Shown here: positions 9,310-17,076 of the stretch, piece after piece
Position numbering within the stretch: position 1 is the stretch's first letter
How the letters are laid out: each line of letters begins with the position of its first letter
Source of the DNA: Clostridium aciditolerans
Lineage (GTDB): Bacteria > Bacillota > Clostridia > Clostridiales > Clostridiaceae
DNA length: 64,000 nt
Assembly: GCF_016316925.1 (NCBI RefSeq)
Contig: NZ_JAEEGB010000045.1
Span: 39,364 to 103,363, forward strand
Direction: 5' to 3'
The notes under the pieces: generated by a model
What the model was told of the DNA's origin: nothing
The model's database searches: none
What the model saw: only the letters and a program-made list of their open reading frames with translations
Translations under genes and position numbers: made by a program

Positions 9310-10138
9310 AGGACTAGTAAATAAAATTATTCCTTTTAGTATGGTAGATGGACCAAGAAATAGGATGGCTATATTTTTTCAAGGATGTAATTTTGACTGC
9401 CTATATTGCCATAATCCTGAAACAATAAAAAGATGTGCTCAGTGTGGAACCTGCTTATTCAGCTGCAAATTTGGCGCTATATCTATGGTAGGTGACTCAG
9501 TGATATGGCAGGAAGAAAAATGCAAGGATTGCGGAGAATGTATTAAGGTATGTAAGAATAGTTGCGGTCCTAAGACAAAAGCAATGAGTGTAGGTGAAAT
9601 ATTACAAGAAGTTATAAAAGTTAAGCCCTTTATTTCAGGGATAACCGTATCAGGAGGAGAATGTACCCTTCAAAATAAATTCTTAGTAGATTTATTTGAA
9701 AAGGTAAAAAAGTTAGATCTTACAGTATTTGTTGATACAAATGGATCTACAGACTTTAGTAAGAATAAAGATCTTGTAGATCTAATGGATATGGCAATGT
9801 TAGATATAAAATCCTTTGATAGGGATGAACACATAAAGCTAACAGGAAGAGACAATGATATAGTATTAAAAAACGCAGAGTATCTTGCTGGCATAAATAA
9901 GTTATACGAGGTTAGAACTGTAATAGTGCCAGGTGTTTTAGATAATTTTAATAATGTAAATGAAATAAGCAAACTTATAGCATCATTAAATCCTGAAATA
10001 AGGTATAAGATTATAAAATATAGACCTATTGGAGTACGTACGGATAAAATAGAAGCTGTTCAACCTAATGATGAAATGATGGAAGAGCTTAAGGTTATAG
10101 CTAGCAAGAACGGATGTAAAAATATAATTATAGTATAA
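9302..10138 (+). CDS. yjjW: YjjW-family glycyl radical enzyme activase
   Basis: A 278-residue radical SAM protein. The SAM cluster is C29-x3-C33-x2-C36 in GCNFDCLYC. Between it and the rest lies a ferredoxin-like insert with two cysteine sets, C45/C48/C51/C55 and C74/C77/C80/C84 (plus C88), expected to hold two extra [4Fe-4S] clusters. A T-V-S-G-G-E-C motif and D-T-N-G-S follow in the barrel. It should generate the glycyl radical on YjjI, whose gene it overlaps by 8 bases, a sign of translational coupling. Confidence 0.93.
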   Translation: MSKGLVNKIIPFSMVDGPRNRMAIFFQGCNFDCLYCHNPETIKRCAQCGTCLFSCKFGAISMVGDSVIWQEEKCKDCGECIKVCKNSCGPKTKAMSVGEILQEVIKVKPFISGITVSGGECTLQNKFLVDLFEKVKKLDLTVFVDTNGSTDFSKNKDLVDLMDMAMLDIKSFDRDEHIKLTGRDNDIVLKNAEYLAGINKLYEVRTVIVPGVLDNFNNVNEISKLIASLNPEIRYKIIKYRPIGVRTDKIEAVQPNDEMMEELKVIASKNGCKNIIIV

Positions 10139-10144
10139 TATGAG

Positions 10145-10180
10145 GCTGCTGGAAGAAGTGATCCAGCAGCTTTAACTTTA
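10145..10180 (+). terminator. Terminator of yjjI-yjjW
   Basis: Stem GCTGCTGGA/TCCAGCAGC with an 8-base loop and a T-rich tail. Confidence 0.75.
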
Positions 10181-10252
10181 TATTGATAAATAAAACATTT
10201 AAGAGGTAAAATATATATAATAATAAAGTTGTTTTGAAGCGGAGGAAAGAAA

Positions 10253-10747
10253 ATGCTAAGTTTTGTCGTTGCAATATCAAACAATAATGTTATAGGATTG
10301 GATAACAAAATACCTTGGTATTTACCAGATGATCTAAAGAAATTTAAAGAAATTACAACAGGTAAAACTAAGACAATGATTATGGGAAGAAAAACCTTTG
10401 AATCTCTTCCGCAGATATTACCAGACAGACATCACGTGGTACTTACAAGAGATAAAAATTATAAGGTGGATGATAACAGAGTTACTATAGTTAATAATGA
10501 AGAGGATCTAAAAAAATATATTAAAGATGAAAAAGAATATTTTGTAATAGGTGGAGAAGAAATTTTTTCATTATTATTTCCATATACAAATAAGATGTAC
10601 ATAACTGAAATAGATGCAGACATACAAGGAGATACTTTTTTTCCTAAATATGATGAAAAGGATTGGAAAGTTATTGAACTGAAGAAATGTAAAATTGACG
10701 AAGATAACAAATATGAGCACCTATTTAAAACTTTAGAAAGAAAGTAG
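10253..10747 (+). CDS. folA: Dihydrofolate reductase
   Basis: A 164-residue DHFR of normal length. N-terminal M-L-S-F-V-V-A-I-S, then IPWYLPDDLKKFK with the proton-relay acid, MIMGRKTFESLP for NADPH binding, and VIGGEEIF are all in order. It reduces dihydrofolate to tetrahydrofolate using NADPH. The gene stands alone with a GGAGG site 9 bases upstream; no thyA is adjacent. An R2 hairpin element follows about 18 bp after the stop and may act as its terminator. Confidence 0.96.
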   Translation: MLSFVVAISNNNVIGLDNKIPWYLPDDLKKFKEITTGKTKTMIMGRKTFESLPQILPDRHHVVLTRDKNYKVDDNRVTIVNNEEDLKKYIKDEKEYFVIGGEEIFSLLFPYTNKMYITEIDADIQGDTFFPKYDEKDWKVIELKKCKIDEDNKYEHLFKTLERK

Positions 10748-10765
10748 AAAAAATATGCAGGGAAA

Positions 10766-11008
10766 GTAACCAGAAAGTTAACTTATACGAAGGGATATGT
10801 TTCCAAAGCTGAAGGTAGATTTAAAAACTTTGTGTCAGTCTTAGCGAAGGGTTTTAAGACAACCTTAGAACCTTAGATAGTGTTTGAGCATAGCGAGTTT
10901 ATCTAAGTTCTTAGGTCGTCTAAAACACAAGCTTTAGACTGGCTAAAAGATTTTAACGGAATGAAGCTTGGAAACATAGCCCGAAGTATAAGTTAACTTT
11001 TGGCCTAG
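10766..11008 (+). repeat. R2 long palindromic element, copy a
   Basis: A roughly 243-bp element nearly identical (by eye about 90%) to 18709-18955, which is in the opposite orientation. The outer ends form imperfect inverted repeats of about 40 bp (AGTTAACTTATAC, then GATATGTTTCCAAAGCT on one side and its counterpart on the other). The middle is palindromic too, with TTAGATA/TATCTAA around a loop near 10873-10908, so the transcript could fold into one very long hairpin. No coding sequence. It looks like a MITE-type non-autonomous element. Confidence 0.8.
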
Positions 11009-11025
11009 CACCCTATATCCAGACT

Positions 11026-11244
11026 TCATTTTGTATTTTCAGAAGTTATATCATAACCAGTGTGCCTTATGCAGTGTTCTATTTGTCCAGGGTTAGCTGG
11101 CTCATTGTATTGTATTTCAATAGTTCCTCTAGCAAGATCTACAGCCACATCTTGAACACCTTCAATTTCGTCCAAGGCATTTTTTACTTTAGTTTTACTT
11201 TGAGTTCCTGCTAAGCCAGATACATTATAATGTAGTGTTTTCAT
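11026..11244 (-). CDS. HMA-domain (CopZ-fold) protein lacking the metal-binding CxxC
   Basis: A 72-residue protein with the beta-alpha-beta-beta-alpha-beta pattern of heavy-metal-associated domains (V-K-N-A-L-D-E-I-E-G-V-Q-D-V-A-V-D and I-E-I-Q-Y). The loop that normally reads GMxCxxC is G-L-A-G-T-Q-S, so the copper-binding cysteines are missing. A single Cys remains in E-H-C-I-R-H. ATG 11244 is preferred over longer options because GGGAG lies 7 bases before it. No copper ATPase or repressor is adjacent. It may have lost metal binding and kept a protein-binding role, or be decaying. Confidence 0.75.
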   Translation of the reverse strand: MKTLHYNVSGLAGTQSKTKVKNALDEIEGVQDVAVDLARGTIEIQYNEPANPGQIEHCIRHTGYDITSENTK

Positions 11245-11409
11245 AAAGATTCTCCCTTCAGGCATAATAGTATATTTCAAATATAGTATTACAATAAAGA
11301 GAAATTTTATCCGGTGACTTACCCGCTCTAACACTCAAAATGAAATTCGAATAAAAATTTTTGAATTCCAAATATAAATTATAGATAAAGGTTAATATAC
11401 ACTTGTAAG

Positions 11410-11643
11410 AAAATTACGACGTAATTTTTTTAGAGGACAATTGACAGAGGACAGAGGACAGTGAAGGAGAATTTTTCTCCGCTACGCTGCGAAAAATCTT
11501 TATTATATATAATGCAATGTTTCGCATTAGCGAAACGAGCTTAAAGATATGATAGTTTTCTGACGTAAGGAAGAAAACTCACCTTCACTGTCCTCTGTCA
11601 ATTGTCCTCTGTCCTCTATTAAAATTTTGCCTCGCAAAATTTT
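11410..11643. repeat. R3 palindromic element
   Basis: Inverted ends rich in the direct motif GAGGACA: the left arm (11431-11468) and the right arm (11583-11618) are near-perfect reverse complements containing GGACAATTGACAGAGGACA. Each side is followed by a smaller palindrome, AAATTACGACGTAATTT on the left and AAAATTTTGCCTCGCAAAATTTT on the right. The region 11245-11686 holds no other feature apart from this element and the start signals of the next gene. Confidence 0.7.
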
Positions 11644-11686
11644 TAACTTACGAAATAAAGATAGTATAAATGATAGGGGTGATAAA

Positions 11687-13207
11687 ATGCCGGAGAGATA
11701 CTGGCCTGAAACAGTAATTTTATGGGGTGCGGGAGCTACTAAATCACTTGGATTATATGCAACAAAGGAATTAATACAATTAGTAATAAAAATTAATAAA
11801 AATGACTTTTCATTTTTAGAAAATAAGAATGAAAAACTAAAAAATGCTTTTAAAAAACTGGTAATAGAGGATTTAACTAAAGACTCTAAGCTATCAAAAA
11901 TATATGATTTAAAGGCATTAGCAACTATTATAAATACTAACACTAAATTAAACATGCATGAGCTTTTTACAATGCTAGATCAACTAATAGAGAATGGTAT
12001 GGGATTCAACGCATTTTGCAATGGCAAAACAGAATTTCTAAGAGTTGAGAGAATTATTGGTGCTAAAAGGTGTCTAATTCTGCTCATTGAAGAACTGGAA
12101 AGACTTAGTGTGCAAAGCAGCCCAGGTTATATGGACGAAGAACTTGTAAATCCATACTATCAATTTTCAAAAATTTTGACAGAACTTATGAAAGAAGAAG
12201 CTAAGTGCTTTGAAGATAGGGGGTATAAAAGGGATACAAGAAGGTTTTACCTTTACTCCTATGCAATAGTATCCTTTAACTGGGATCCAATACTTCTTTG
12301 GAATATTTTTAATGCTCATAAAGAAGAAAATGACAATCCTATGTACATGAAGGATGGATTAAAGCTTAGATTATTTGATGACTTTGGTACTAGAATAGCA
12401 TCAACGGAGATTGGAAAGGATGAATCGGAAATATGGTATACCTCTGATGAATCTCAATGTAAAAGGGTTAATGATTATAAATATCCATCTAGAATAGTAA
12501 GGATAGGAAAAATATTATTCCCTCATGGTGTATTTGGTTCAAGGATATGCCCTGAGTGTGGAAAGTATATAACTACCTTTGGTGCTAAATGGGATAGGCT
12601 CTCTACTGAGGTTTTTGGACCATCAGTATTTGGAGGACTTCAGAAAAACTGGAAGTATAAAACCAAGAAAGAGTGTGAATATAGAAGAGGAGCAATTGAA
12701 TGTCCTTACTGCGGCCAAGTAACTTATCCATATGATATGCCTTTAATAATGCAGACTTTAGCCAAAAAGAGAAGTATACCTCCTTTAGAAGAAATAAAAA
12801 CTGAAATGGGACTGTTGATGAAAAATGCAAAGCATATTATCTTTGCTGGGTATAGTCTACCTTTTGATGATATTATGGTAAAAACCTTTTTTATGTCTTC
12901 TATCTCGGGAAATGATAAAAGCAAATTAAAATGTACTGTGGTAAATTTCGATGAAAATTATTCAAGTGACGTAGAATGGCTAAAAAATGAAGAAATAGAG
13001 AAGTATATAAAATCAAATAAAGATAAGTCAGTGGTGGAATGCATAGAGAATGTTTGTGATATATTTAATATTCAAAATGTAAGAATATCTCTTAAGGGTA
13101 TACCAGATGTATTTATGGAAAATGGAAAGTGTAGTAAAGATAAGATTATTGATTTATTATATCCTAAAGAGTATTTTCAGGAAGGCTTTCCTGTTGAAAG
13201 GGATTAA
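11687..13207 (+). CDS. SIR2-like NAD-binding domain protein with zinc ribbon
   Basis: A 506-residue soluble protein. The N-terminus W-G-A-G-A-T-K-S-L-G is the nucleotide-binding start of SIR2-like folds, S-F-N-W-D-P near residue 197 matches the SFNxD motif, and F-A-G-Y-S-L-P-F-D-D near 386 matches the GxSxxxxD-like C-terminal part of the Rossmann fold. Four cysteines, C288/C291 (CPEC) and C339/C342 (CPYC), form a likely zinc ribbon, as in sirtuins. Stand-alone SIR2-like proteins can be deacylases or NADases, and several anti-phage systems use them as NADases; which applies here is unknown. The start at 11687 follows AGGGGTGA. The gene sits between repeat elements and has no evident partner, consistent with a mobile accessory gene. 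Confidence 0.7.
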   Translation: MPERYWPETVILWGAGATKSLGLYATKELIQLVIKINKNDFSFLENKNEKLKNAFKKLVIEDLTKDSKLSKIYDLKALATIINTNTKLNMHELFTMLDQLIENGMGFNAFCNGKTEFLRVERIIGAKRCLILLIEELERLSVQSSPGYMDEELVNPYYQFSKILTELMKEEAKCFEDRGYKRDTRRFYLYSYAIVSFNWDPILLWNIFNAHKEENDNPMYMKDGLKLRLFDDFGTRIASTEIGKDESEIWYTSDESQCKRVNDYKYPSRIVRIGKILFPHGVFGSRICPECGKYITTFGAKWDRLSTEVFGPSVFGGLQKNWKYKTKKECEYRRGAIECPYCGQVTYPYDMPLIMQTLAKKRSIPPLEEIKTEMGLLMKNAKHIIFAGYSLPFDDIMVKTFFMSSISGNDKSKLKCTVVNFDENYSSDVEWLKNEEIEKYIKSNKDKSVVECIENVCDIFNIQNVRISLKGIPDVFMENGKCSKDKIIDLLYPKEYFQEGFPVERD

Positions 13208-13261
13208 GAAGATAAATTTAGAAGTAACCTTAGAGAAACTATGAAACTAAAAAGTACTGTA

Positions 13262-13290
13262 TTGAAAGGATTTTTTCACAGAAATATAAT
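13262..13290 (+). promoter_or_regulatory. Sigma-A-type promoter of the alcohol dehydrogenase gene
   Basis: TTGAAA, 17 bases, TATAAT, lying about 36 bp upstream of the start codon region. Confidence 0.75.
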
Positions 13291-13325
13291 TAATATAACA
13301 AATAAACAAAAGGAGGAATGTAAAA

Positions 13326-14501
13326 ATGTTAAACTTTAATTATGATATTCCAACAAAGGTTTTCTTCGGAAAAGACCAAATAAGTGTTTTAGGAGAGCAA
13401 GTAAAGAAATATGGCTCTAAAGTTTTATTAGTGTATGGAGGAGGAAGTATAAAAAAAAGCGGACTATACGATAGAGTTGTAGAAATACTTAATAACGCAA
13501 ATATACAATTTTTAGAGCTATCAGGGGTAGAGCCTAACCCTAGGATTACAAGTGTAAGAAAAGGAGCAGAGCTTTGTAAGGAAAATAACATAGATTTTAT
13601 TTTAGCTGTAGGCGCAGGAAGTGTAATTGACTGTGCAAAGGTTATTGCTGCAGCTAATTACTATGATGGAGATCCATGGGATTTCTTAACTAGAAAAGCG
13701 CCAATACAGAAGGTGCTGCCTATTGGTACAATACTTACGCTTGCAGCAACAGGTTCAGAAATGGATCCATTTGCGGTAATAAGTAATTTAGATACAAATG
13801 AAAAACTAGCAACAGCACATCCAGATATGTCACCAAAATTTTCAATCTTAGATCCAACATATACTTTTACTGTTCCAGCTAGTCAAACGGCAGCAGGAAC
13901 AGCGGATATAATGAGCCATATTTATGAAAACTATTTTAGTAATACTAAATCTGCTTACCTTCAAAGCAGAATGGCAGAAGCAATGCTTAAGACCTGTATA
14001 AAATATGGTCCTATAGCATATAAGGAACCTGAGAACTATGAGGCAAGAGCAAATTTAATGTGGACTTCAAGTTTGGCAATTAACGGTTTAATAAGCTATG
14101 GTAAGGAAACTGAATGGTCTGTGCATGCTATGGAGCATGAATTAAGTGCATTCTACGATATAACTCATGGTGTTGGTTTGGCATTGTTAACTCCTTACTG
14201 GATGAAATACATCTTAAATGATGATACAGTAGATGGCTTTGTTGAGTACGGAGTTAACGTTTGGGGAATTGATTCAGAAGGAGATAAATTTGAAATAGCT
14301 AACAAGGCTATTGATATGACAAGAGAGTTTTTTGTATCTCTAGGTTTACCAACAAAGCTCCAAGAGATTGGGATAGATAGAGAAAATCTAGAAACAATGG
14401 CTAAAGGTGCAGTAAGATATGGTGAGATAGGTAACTTTAGAAAACTAAATGCTGAGGATGTTCTAAAAATCTTTGAATCAGCACTATCAAGTGATTCTTA
14501 G
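13326..14501 (+). CDS. Iron-containing alcohol dehydrogenase (butanol dehydrogenase type)
   Basis: A 391-residue group III dehydrogenase close to clostridial BdhA/BdhB and to YqhD. The NAD(P)-binding GGGS (about 39-42) and GAGSVIDCAK are present, as is ATGSEMD. Metal ligands are visible in the T-A-D-I-M-S-H-I-Y-E segment and the H-A-M-E-H-E-L-S-A-F-Y-D-I-T-H-G segment. It should reduce aldehydes such as butyraldehyde to alcohols to dispose of NAD(P)H. It starts after AAGGAGG. The last codons, S-S-D-S and stop, coincide with the beginning of the R1 repeat, so the repeat supplied its C-terminus. Confidence 0.92.
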   Translation: MLNFNYDIPTKVFFGKDQISVLGEQVKKYGSKVLLVYGGGSIKKSGLYDRVVEILNNANIQFLELSGVEPNPRITSVRKGAELCKENNIDFILAVGAGSVIDCAKVIAAANYYDGDPWDFLTRKAPIQKVLPIGTILTLAATGSEMDPFAVISNLDTNEKLATAHPDMSPKFSILDPTYTFTVPASQTAAGTADIMSHIYENYFSNTKSAYLQSRMAEAMLKTCIKYGPIAYKEPENYEARANLMWTSSLAINGLISYGKETEWSVHAMEHELSAFYDITHGVGLALLTPYWMKYILNDDTVDGFVEYGVNVWGIDSEGDKFEIANKAIDMTREFFVSLGLPTKLQEIGIDRENLETMAKGAVRYGEIGNFRKLNAEDVLKIFESALSSDS

Positions 14502-14635
14502 GTTAGGATGGAATTTGCTTATAAGGATGACTTTCTTCATCTGAACCTTAGCAGAACTTATCCAGGCGCGTAGCAGTGATTATCCCCCACTTTGATAGAA
14601 GATGGGGGTGTTAGCAATGGTAGCGATCGGATAAA
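14485..14635 (+). repeat. R1 repeat, short copy (R1b)
   Basis: A 151-bp copy of the repeat at 705-975 in the opposite orientation. It shares both ends and the block GCTTATAAGGATGACTTTC plus GGCGCGTAGCAGTG, but lacks about 120 internal bases. It begins inside the last codons of the alcohol dehydrogenase gene and ends in GATCGGATAAAA. Confidence 0.75.
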
Positions 14636-14639
14636 AATA

Positions 14640-14742
14640 AAGCTGAAGAAACTTTAAAATTGAGTGGTTGAATAACATAGCTGGCTTACAGGAAAACTAA
14701 CTATGAAATTGCTCTGATAAGTTTTTTCAGCTTTTTATTTTT
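14640..14742 (+). terminator. Possible long-loop terminator after the dehydrogenase
   Basis: AAGCTGAAGAAACTT (14640-14654) can pair with AAGTTTTTTCAGCTT (14719-14733), followed by T-rich sequence. The loop is about 64 bases, so the call is tentative. Confidence 0.4.
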
Positions 14743-14841
14743 TATGGTTGCAAAATATATTACATTATGTTAATATAAACATAAGTTAAGTTAATAAGCA
14801 AAAGTTAAGAAAATAAGATATTTAACATTGAGGGGAATTTT

Positions 14842-15936
14842 ATGACTAATAGAGAAGAAGAAATTTTAAAGCTAATTAAACAAAATCCAATGATAGCACA
14901 GAAAGAGCTTTCTGATGCTTTAGGTATTACCCGTTCTTCTGCTGCAGTGCATATAACAAACTTGATGAAGAAGGGATATATAAAGGGCAAAGGCTATATA
15001 TTGAATGAAGAACCCTATGTTTGTATTGTAGGTGGTGCGAACATTGATATTCAAGGCTTTCCTAATCAGAAGCTGATTACTAAGGATTCTAATCCTGGAG
15101 TAGTTAAAATATCTCTCGGTGGTGTAGGTAGAAATATAGGTGAAAATCTTAAAAAGCTTGGATCAGAAGTTAAACTCATTACGGCTTTAGGAGATGATGT
15201 ATACGGAAGTAAGATACTAGATGAAGCAAGAGCTATAGGAATGGATATGCAGCACTCTTTAATACTTGAAGGACAATCTACTTCTACTTATCTATGTATA
15301 CTTGATGAAGAGGGAGATATGCATGCAGCTATTGCATATATGGATATTTTTGAAGGCATGACAGCGGAGTTTATACAAAAGAAGAAACATGTAATAGAAA
15401 ACTCCAGTATATGTGTTGTAGATACAAATATTCCTGAAGAAACTATAGAACATATTGTTACAAGCAATAGAGACACAGAATTTTTTCTAGATACAGTATC
15501 TACGTCAAAAGCAAAAAAGGTAAAAAATATTATTGGTAATTTCCATACTATTAAGCCAAATAAGATTGAAGCTGAAATTCTTTCAGGTATAGAAATAAAA
15601 AGTAACGATGATTTAAAAAGATGTGGAGAGTATTTCTTAAACCAAGGCATAAAAAGAGTATTTATTACATTAGGGGAAGAAGGGGTTTACTATAATGACG
15701 GCATAGATGAAAATATAGTAAAAACACCAAGAATTAAGGTAGTAAATGCAACAGGTGCAGGAGATGCATTTGTAGCAGGACTTGTTTATGGTAAAACTAA
15801 AGATTTTACAATAGATTATTCAGTAAGATTTGCTATGAGCGCTTCTATATTAGCTCTGTCTCATAGTAATACAATAAATCCTAATATGTCACATGAAAAT
15901 GTAATTAAAAAAATGGAGGAGTTAAAATTATGTTAG
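14842..15936 (+). CDS. psuK: Pseudouridine kinase (PfkB family) with N-terminal winged helix
   Basis: A 364-residue protein with two parts. Residues 1-57 are a winged-helix DNA-binding domain (ILKLIKQNPMIAQKELSDAL, then T-R-S-S-A-A-V-H-I). Residues 60-360 are a PfkB sugar kinase with the GGxGRN block (G-G-V-G-R-N-I-G-E-N-L) and the catalytic A-T-G-A-G-D-A-F motif near 300. It overlaps psuG by 7 bases, so it should phosphorylate pseudouridine, whose product PsuG splits into uracil and ribose 5-phosphate. The fused DNA-binding domain suggests that the kinase also regulates its own operon. Other PfkB substrates cannot be excluded without the psuG link. Confidence 0.9.
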   Translation: MTNREEEILKLIKQNPMIAQKELSDALGITRSSAAVHITNLMKKGYIKGKGYILNEEPYVCIVGGANIDIQGFPNQKLITKDSNPGVVKISLGGVGRNIGENLKKLGSEVKLITALGDDVYGSKILDEARAIGMDMQHSLILEGQSTSTYLCILDEEGDMHAAIAYMDIFEGMTAEFIQKKKHVIENSSICVVDTNIPEETIEHIVTSNRDTEFFLDTVSTSKAKKVKNIIGNFHTIKPNKIEAEILSGIEIKSNDDLKRCGEYFLNQGIKRVFITLGEEGVYYNDGIDENIVKTPRIKVVNATGAGDAFVAGLVYGKTKDFTIDYSVRFAMSASILALSHSNTINPNMSHENVIKKMEELKLC

Positions 15937-16841
15937 AAAAATACTTAGATATAAAACCAGAGGTAAAAAAGGCATTGGAAGAAGGAAAGCCAGTAGTAGC
16001 ATTAGAGTCTACTATAATATCACATGGTATGCCATATCCTAAAAATGTTGAAACAGCAAAAAAAGTTGAACAAATACTAAGAGATAAAGGCGTTATGCCA
16101 GCAACAATTGCTATACTAGATGGAAAATTAAAAGTAGGAATAAATGATGAAGAGCTTGAACACTTAGGAAAAAGCCAAAATGTGCTTAAGACAAGTAGAA
16201 GAGATATACCATTTATAGTTGCTAAGAAACTAGATGGAGCAACTACAGTAGCAACTACAATGATAATAGCTGCACTTGCAGGAATAAAAGTCTTTGCTAC
16301 TGGTGGTATTGGAGGAGTTCACAGAGGAGCGCAAGAAACTTTTGATATATCAGCTGACCTTCAAGAGTTAGCTCATACAAATGTGGCAGTAGTTTGTGCT
16401 GGTGCAAAATCAATCTTAGATTTAGGTTTAACTTTGGAATATCTAGAAACTAACGGGGTACCTGTAATAGGATTCGGCACAGAAGAATTGCCAGCATTCT
16501 ATACTAGAAAAAGCGGTTTTAAAGTAGACTATAGAGTTGATTCTGCTAAAGAGATAGCAGATACAATAAAAGCAAAATGGGATTTAGGTCTAAATGGAGG
16601 ACTTGTAATTACAAATCCAATTCCAGAAGAAGATGAAATGGACTATGATACAATAACTAAAGCAATTGAAGATGCAGTAAAAGAAGCTGAAGAAAAAGGA
16701 ATAAAAGGTAAGGAATCAACCCCTTTCTTACTTGCTAAAATAAAAGAAATAACAGGCGGAAATAGCTTAGAATCAAATATTAAGCTTGTTTACAATAATG
16801 CAAAACTTGCTGCTGATGTAGCTTTAGAATTATCTAAATAA
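15930..16841 (+). CDS. psuG: Pseudouridine-5'-phosphate glycosidase
   Basis: A 303-residue enzyme of the IndA/PsuG family. Diagnostic blocks are VALESTIISHGMPYP near residue 23, the DGATTVATT stretch, FATGGIGGVHRGA near 124 with the metal and phosphate site, and CAGAKSILDLGLTLEYLET. It cleaves the C-C glycosidic bond of pseudouridine 5'-phosphate to uracil and ribose 5-phosphate, and so recycles modified RNA bases. It follows psuK with a 7-base overlap and is closed by a strong terminator. Confidence 0.96.
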   Translation: MLEKYLDIKPEVKKALEEGKPVVALESTIISHGMPYPKNVETAKKVEQILRDKGVMPATIAILDGKLKVGINDEELEHLGKSQNVLKTSRRDIPFIVAKKLDGATTVATTMIIAALAGIKVFATGGIGGVHRGAQETFDISADLQELAHTNVAVVCAGAKSILDLGLTLEYLETNGVPVIGFGTEELPAFYTRKSGFKVDYRVDSAKEIADTIKAKWDLGLNGGLVITNPIPEEDEMDYDTITKAIEDAVKEAEEKGIKGKESTPFLLAKIKEITGGNSLESNIKLVYNNAKLAADVALELSK

Positions 16842-16848
16842 TGACGGT

Positions 16849-16889
16849 GATTGTGCTTTAAAATCAATTAAAGCACAATCATTTTTTTA
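16849..16889 (+). terminator. Terminator of psuK-psuG
   Basis: Perfect 12-bp stem GATTGTGCTTTA/TAAAGCACAATC followed by a run of T. Confidence 0.88.
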
Positions 16890-16957
16890 TTTTTATAATT
16901 GTTAAAATTGACGTTTAATTTAGTATTTTTATGTAATTTAGATTAATTGTTTACATA

Positions 16958-16985
16958 TTGAAATTTTTATTTTAAGTGATAAAAT
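16958..16985 (+). promoter_or_regulatory. Probable promoter of the ECF S-component gene
   Basis: TTGAAA, 16 bases, TAAAAT, leaving a 5' untranslated region of about 85 bases before the gene. Confidence 0.5.
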
Positions 16986-17076
16986 TAAAATGTCGGTATT
17001 CGTATGAAACTGAACATCTATTTTATTAAAACTATTCCGAATTATATCCAAAGTAGGAATAAGAACGGAGGAAACT

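Noticed and set aside
11527-11955. Minus-strand frame of 142 codons over R3 and the SIR2-like gene start
   Set aside because: Its composition follows the antisense of the repeat and of the SIR2-like gene; no start signal and no family features.
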